A program made the translations under genes and the position numbers. This document shows positions 14,253-17,001 of a stretch of 17,001 bases of DNA, piece after piece. The DNA is taken from contig JAASTO010000037.1 in NCBI GenBank assembly GCA_021767245.1, forward strand, positions 1 to 17,001, in the 5' to 3' direction. Positions within the stretch are counted from its first letter, which is position 1, and each line of letters opens with the position of its first letter. The notes beneath the pieces are model-generated. The model was not told where the DNA came from. It saw nothing but the letters and a program-made list of their open reading frames with translations, and did not search any database. This DNA is from Balneolaceae bacterium. Lineage in GTDB: Bacteria; Bacteroidota; Rhodothermia; Balneolales; Balneolaceae.

Positions 14253-15371
14253 ATGACTGAAACCAAACACACCCAATGGATGGCTGAAGCCCTTGAGCAG
14301 GCAAAAAAGGGAAGGGGTATGGTAGCGCCTAACCCAATGGTTGGATGTGTGATTGTTTCCAAGGAAGGTGAGAAGATCGGTGAAGGGTATCACAAAAAAT
14401 TCGGAGAAGCTCATGCCGAAGTCAATGCTGTAGATTCTGTGAAAAACCCAAAATCCCTGAAGGACGCTACCGTTTACGTTACTTTGGAACCATGCTCTCA
14501 TCACGGTAAAACACCGCCCTGCGCAAACATGCTAAGTAATTTGCCCATCAAGAAAGTGGTAGTGGCCATGAAGGATCCAAACCCTTCTGTAAATGGACAA
14601 GGCATCCTTCATTTAAGAAATAAAGGCATTGACGTAGAGATCGGGGTTCTCAAGGATGAAGCTGAAAAACTGAATGAGTTTTTCATTCATCATCAAACCT
14701 TTGGGCGTCCATTCATCACGCTTAAAATCGCCCAAACGGCTGACGGCTATCTCGCTGCCGCTGATGGTGAGTCACAATGGATCACCGGCAAAGCTTCACG
14801 AAAACTGGTTCACCGATGGCGGTCTGAATATGATGCCGTTATGGTAGGACGAACCACTGCCATGGCAGATAACCCAAGCCTGACCGTCAGGCACGTAGCC
14901 GGGCGACAGCCTAAGCGCATTGTCATTGATGGCCCCTATGAACTGCCTAAAGACCTGAATCTTTTTTCCGACAAGTTCGAGGAAAAGACCACCATCATAA
15001 CCTGGAATAAGGAAGCCTCAGCCACTGATGCCGACCCTATGCTAAAACTAATGAAACAAAATTATTTCAGGGGCGATATTTTGCAAGTATCAAAAGTGGA
15101 TGGGCATGCAAACCTCAGGCAGGCCTTTAAATTTTTGGGTGAAAAGGGCGTTACCTCTGTATTGGTGGAGGGTGGACAGCAGTTATCTTCCGCATTACTG
15201 AAACAAGGATTGGTTGATAAAATCGAACTTTTTATTGCTCCCAAATTGTTGGGAGCCGGCACCCGTTCCCTGATCGGGATCGGCATTAACAGAATGAGAG
15301 ACATCGCGGAACTGAAGGACGTTAGCTGGACTCAGGTAGGCGATGATATGTTACTAACCGGATATTTTTAA
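14253..15371 (+). CDS. ribD: bifunctional riboflavin deaminase/reductase RibD
   Basis: RibD carries out two successive steps of riboflavin synthesis: deamination of the pyrimidine made by GTP cyclohydrolase II, then NADPH reduction of the ribose side chain. The 372-residue length is normal. The N-terminal zinc deaminase domain (about 1-145) has His54 and Glu56 in AHAEVNAV and Cys81 and Cys90 in the PC-x8-C motif (LEPCSHHGKTPPC). The C-terminal reductase domain (about 150-372) contains LKIAQTADGYLAAADGESQW, the MVGRTTAMADNPSLTVR segment and VEGGQQLSSALL. The start is ATG 14253. Riboflavin synthase follows nine bases after its stop. The other genes of the pathway (ribB/A, ribH) are not in the window. 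Confidence 0.97.
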   Translation: MTETKHTQWMAEALEQAKKGRGMVAPNPMVGCVIVSKEGEKIGEGYHKKFGEAHAEVNAVDSVKNPKSLKDATVYVTLEPCSHHGKTPPCANMLSNLPIKKVVVAMKDPNPSVNGQGILHLRNKGIDVEIGVLKDEAEKLNEFFIHHQTFGRPFITLKIAQTADGYLAAADGESQWITGKASRKLVHRWRSEYDAVMVGRTTAMADNPSLTVRHVAGRQPKRIVIDGPYELPKDLNLFSDKFEEKTTIITWNKEASATDADPMLKLMKQNYFRGDILQVSKVDGHANLRQAFKFLGEKGVTSVLVEGGQQLSSALLKQGLVDKIELFIAPKLLGAGTRSLIGIGINRMRDIAELKDVSWTQVGDDMLLTGYF

Positions 15372-15380
15372 TACAGAATT

Positions 15381-15986
15381 ATGTTTACAGGAATTGTACA
15401 GGAAGTAGGATCAGTTAATGAGATCAGATCTTTGAACGGAGGTGGTCAGGAGATGAAAATTTCCTGTTCGTTCGCTGACACCTGCCATGAGGATGAAAGC
15501 ATCTCAATCAACGGAGCCTGCCATACTGTGGTCGCCTTTAACGAAAATACCTTTACCGTTCAAAGCGTGGAAGAAACCCTTCGCAAAACATCCATAGGTT
15601 CCCTCAAAAAAGATGATCCGGTGAACCTGGAACGATCTCTTACCTTACAGAAAGGCATTGAAGGCCACCTCGTGCAGGGCCACGTAGATACCACCGGTAA
15701 GATCACAGATATTGAGAAGGAAGAAACCGGATGGCTGCTGACCATTGAATTCCCGGATGAATTTGAAACTATGATCGTTGGGCGGGGTAGCATCACCCTG
15801 GAAGGCATTAGCCTGACCGTTGCCCGGGAATCCGGCAATACCTTTGTTGTGGCCATCATTCCCTATACCTGGGAACACACGAACCTGAAAGACAAAAAGG
15901 TTGGTGACACGGTCAATCTGGAATTTGACGTGATCGGTAAGTATGTGGTCAAATACCTGGCAAATATCGGCCGCGACTCCCTTTAA
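15381..15986 (+). CDS. ribE: riboflavin synthase, alpha subunit
   Basis: Riboflavin synthase makes riboflavin by dismutation of two 6,7-dimethyl-8-ribityllumazine molecules. The 201-residue protein begins with the signature MFTGIVQEVG. It has two lumazine-binding barrels: residues 1 to about 97, with SINGACHTV, and about 98-190, with LVQGHVDTTGKI and SITLEGISLTV. It is a trimer in the cytoplasm in known cases. It follows ribD closely, so the two are co-transcribed. Its TAA stop (15984-15986) overlaps the TAA of the convergent lptD-like gene within a shared TTAA. No terminator separates them. Confidence 0.96.
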   Translation: MFTGIVQEVGSVNEIRSLNGGGQEMKISCSFADTCHEDESISINGACHTVVAFNENTFTVQSVEETLRKTSIGSLKKDDPVNLERSLTLQKGIEGHLVQGHVDTTGKITDIEKEETGWLLTIEFPDEFETMIVGRGSITLEGISLTVARESGNTFVVAIIPYTWEHTNLKDKKVGDTVNLEFDVIGKYVVKYLANIGRDSL

Positions 15987-17001
15987 AATCCGCCGTATCC
16001 TCTGCCTCGGGCACCGGATGGACTTGAGCTTCTTTCCAGGTTCTTTAGAACCGGTAACTTCTGGAACAGGCTCTGAATTTGTGAACTGTTCACGCTCAAC
16101 CTGAAGAAGTAATACTTGAACTCCCCAAACGGATTGATCTGAAATGACAGGTTCCAGCACTCCAGGTCCCGGTTTAATGAGAACTGAGAAGGTGTAAATT
16201 CTTTCCCTACAAAATCGTACCCTACATCAGTATTAAATCTCCATTTTGGGGTCAAATTAAATGAAATACTAGATGCGCGCAGCGTCGCTCTTTTGGTCGG
16301 TTCATCATTAAAGCGATAGGTCCAGCTGTAACTGAAGTTCAGGGATACACTCCATGGAGAGTTCAAGGGTGGAACCGGTTCATAACCAAACCTTGTGTCG
16401 ATCGGATGAAAAGTAGATTGATCGAAGGGATCATACCGCCGGCGATATTCAGGTGTGTAAACCTGAACCCCATCCCCGCCCCTGAAAGATGTGCTCGCAT
16501 TTAAAGAAAATGACCTTAGCTGCGCTAATTTTTTACTGTCCTCAATAAAAAAACGATCCAGTTCTCGTCCGGTTGAATCAAACTGATAAAATGAAAAGTT
16601 AGCCGTAGCACTTAAATTCAACCCGTTTATAGCACTTGAGCTGATCCGGGTTCTCAGGTCACTTAAGTTCAGGCTGTCGGCCGCAAAATTATAGGAAGTG
16701 TTTAACGACAGGTTATCAATGAACCGAATATTCTTTTCGCTCACCTCTCCGGTACTATCACGTTTCACCCGCTTTGTTTCGAACACATTTTGCAGAGAGA
16801 AATTAAGTGAGCGGGATTCTCCTCTTCCCGGACCTCCAAAAACGGCATCCTCAAAGATCGAATATTGCTGAGTTGAACCAAGCGAATCCGTTTGAACGGT
16901 TTTGTAATATCCCCAGCGCTCAGCACTGAAATCCGGCCGGTAACTAAAGCTAAGTGATGGCCTAACCGTGTGTCTTAATCCCTGAAAATTACCAAGCTTC
17001 A
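15983..17001 (-). CDS. lptD: LptD-like outer-membrane lipopolysaccharide assembly protein, 3' part
   Basis: The reading frame stays open to the window edge, so the 5' part is missing; about 338 C-terminal residues are present. LptD is the outer-membrane barrel that inserts lipopolysaccharide into the outer leaflet. The visible part is strand-rich and aromatic. It has GLRHTVRPSLSFSYRPDF (about 16928-16980) and, near the C-terminus, DLECWNLSFQINPFGEFKYY followed by FFRLSVNSSQIQSLF. Both are typical of the Bacteroidota LptD barrel end. After the barrel comes a short Arg/Gly/Ser tail ending RGYGGF. An internal GTG at 16786 is not the real start, because the conserved barrel extends upstream of it. 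The stop overlaps that of ribE. The assignment rests on these motifs; the lack of the N-terminal domain prevents a complete check. Confidence 0.8.
   Translation of the reverse strand, partial: KLGNFQGLRHTVRPSLSFSYRPDFSAERWGYYKTVQTDSLGSTQQYSIFEDAVFGGPGRGESRSLNFSLQNVFETKRVKRDSTGEVSEKNIRFIDNLSLNTSYNFAADSLNLSDLRTRISSSAINGLNLSATANFSFYQFDSTGRELDRFFIEDSKKLAQLRSFSLNASTSFRGGDGVQVYTPEYRRRYDPFDQSTFHPIDTRFGYEPVPPLNSPWSVSLNFSYSWTYRFNDEPTKRATLRASSISFNLTPKWRFNTDVGYDFVGKEFTPSQFSLNRDLECWNLSFQINPFGEFKYYFFRLSVNSSQIQSLFQKLPVLKNLERSSSPSGARGRGYGGF

Noticed and set aside
15645..16160. Open frame of 171 codons on the minus strand spanning the ribE/lptD junction
   Set aside because: It overlaps both well-supported genes in another frame and shows no family signal.
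1..17001. Mobile element, defence system, CRISPR array or biosynthetic cluster
   Set aside because: Nearly every base is accounted for by recognisable housekeeping or envelope genes; no transposase, integrase, repeat-spacer pattern or toxin-antitoxin pair was seen.

Overview
This window looks like ordinary core chromosome from a Gram-negative bacterium of the Bacteroidota/Balneolota/Rhodothermota branch. Balneolales (Gracilimonas, Balneola or Rhodohalobacter type) is the best guess. The reasons are a PorQ-type protein of the type IX secretion system, a Bacteroidota-style LptD C-terminus, a histidine kinase with an HQLGTP H-box, and the tig-clpP-clpX order. Genes are closely packed, with little non-coding DNA, and no tRNA, rRNA, insertion sequence, prophage or CRISPR array is visible. 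The genus is an inference; nothing in the window fixes it.

Layout. (1) 79-3328, plus strand: trigger factor, ClpP and ClpX, a protein-folding and degradation operon closed by a clear intrinsic terminator (3352-3384). (2) 3430-4728, plus strand: a membrane histidine kinase without an adjacent response regulator. It converges on (3) 4745-5320, minus strand: an ECF-type sigma factor without an adjacent anti-sigma gene. (4) 9694-5462, minus strand: porQ, aroC, a small TPR protein, a LysM/RlpA-like cell-wall protein and a CPBP-family membrane protease. From aroC onward these genes overlap or nearly touch, so they look like one operon. (5) 9780-12245, plus strand: MlaE, MlaF and MlaD-like genes for an MCE lipid transporter, divergent from porQ. 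(6) 12383-14155, plus strand: a PpiD/SurA-like periplasmic chaperone with its own terminator (14181-14209). (7) 14253-15986, plus strand: ribD and ribE, two riboflavin biosynthesis enzymes. (8) 15983-17001, minus strand: the 3' part of an LptD-like outer-membrane protein, cut by the window edge and overlapping ribE by four bases at the stop codons.

Functionally the window is mostly proteostasis (TF, ClpXP, PpiD-like) and envelope building (Mla, LptD, PorQ, LysM/RlpA, CPBP, kinase and sigma factor), with two metabolic entries (aroC, ribDE). I found no convincing new multigene system. The points most worth a second look are: an asparagine where ClpP normally has its catalytic aspartate; a strong excess of GATC across the coding sequence, linked to ATC use after codons ending in G; the coupled aroC-TPR-LysM/RlpA-CPBP operon; a probable terminator for the kinase gene inside the 3' end of the opposing sigma gene; and loss of recognisable prolyl-isomerase residues in both folding factors.
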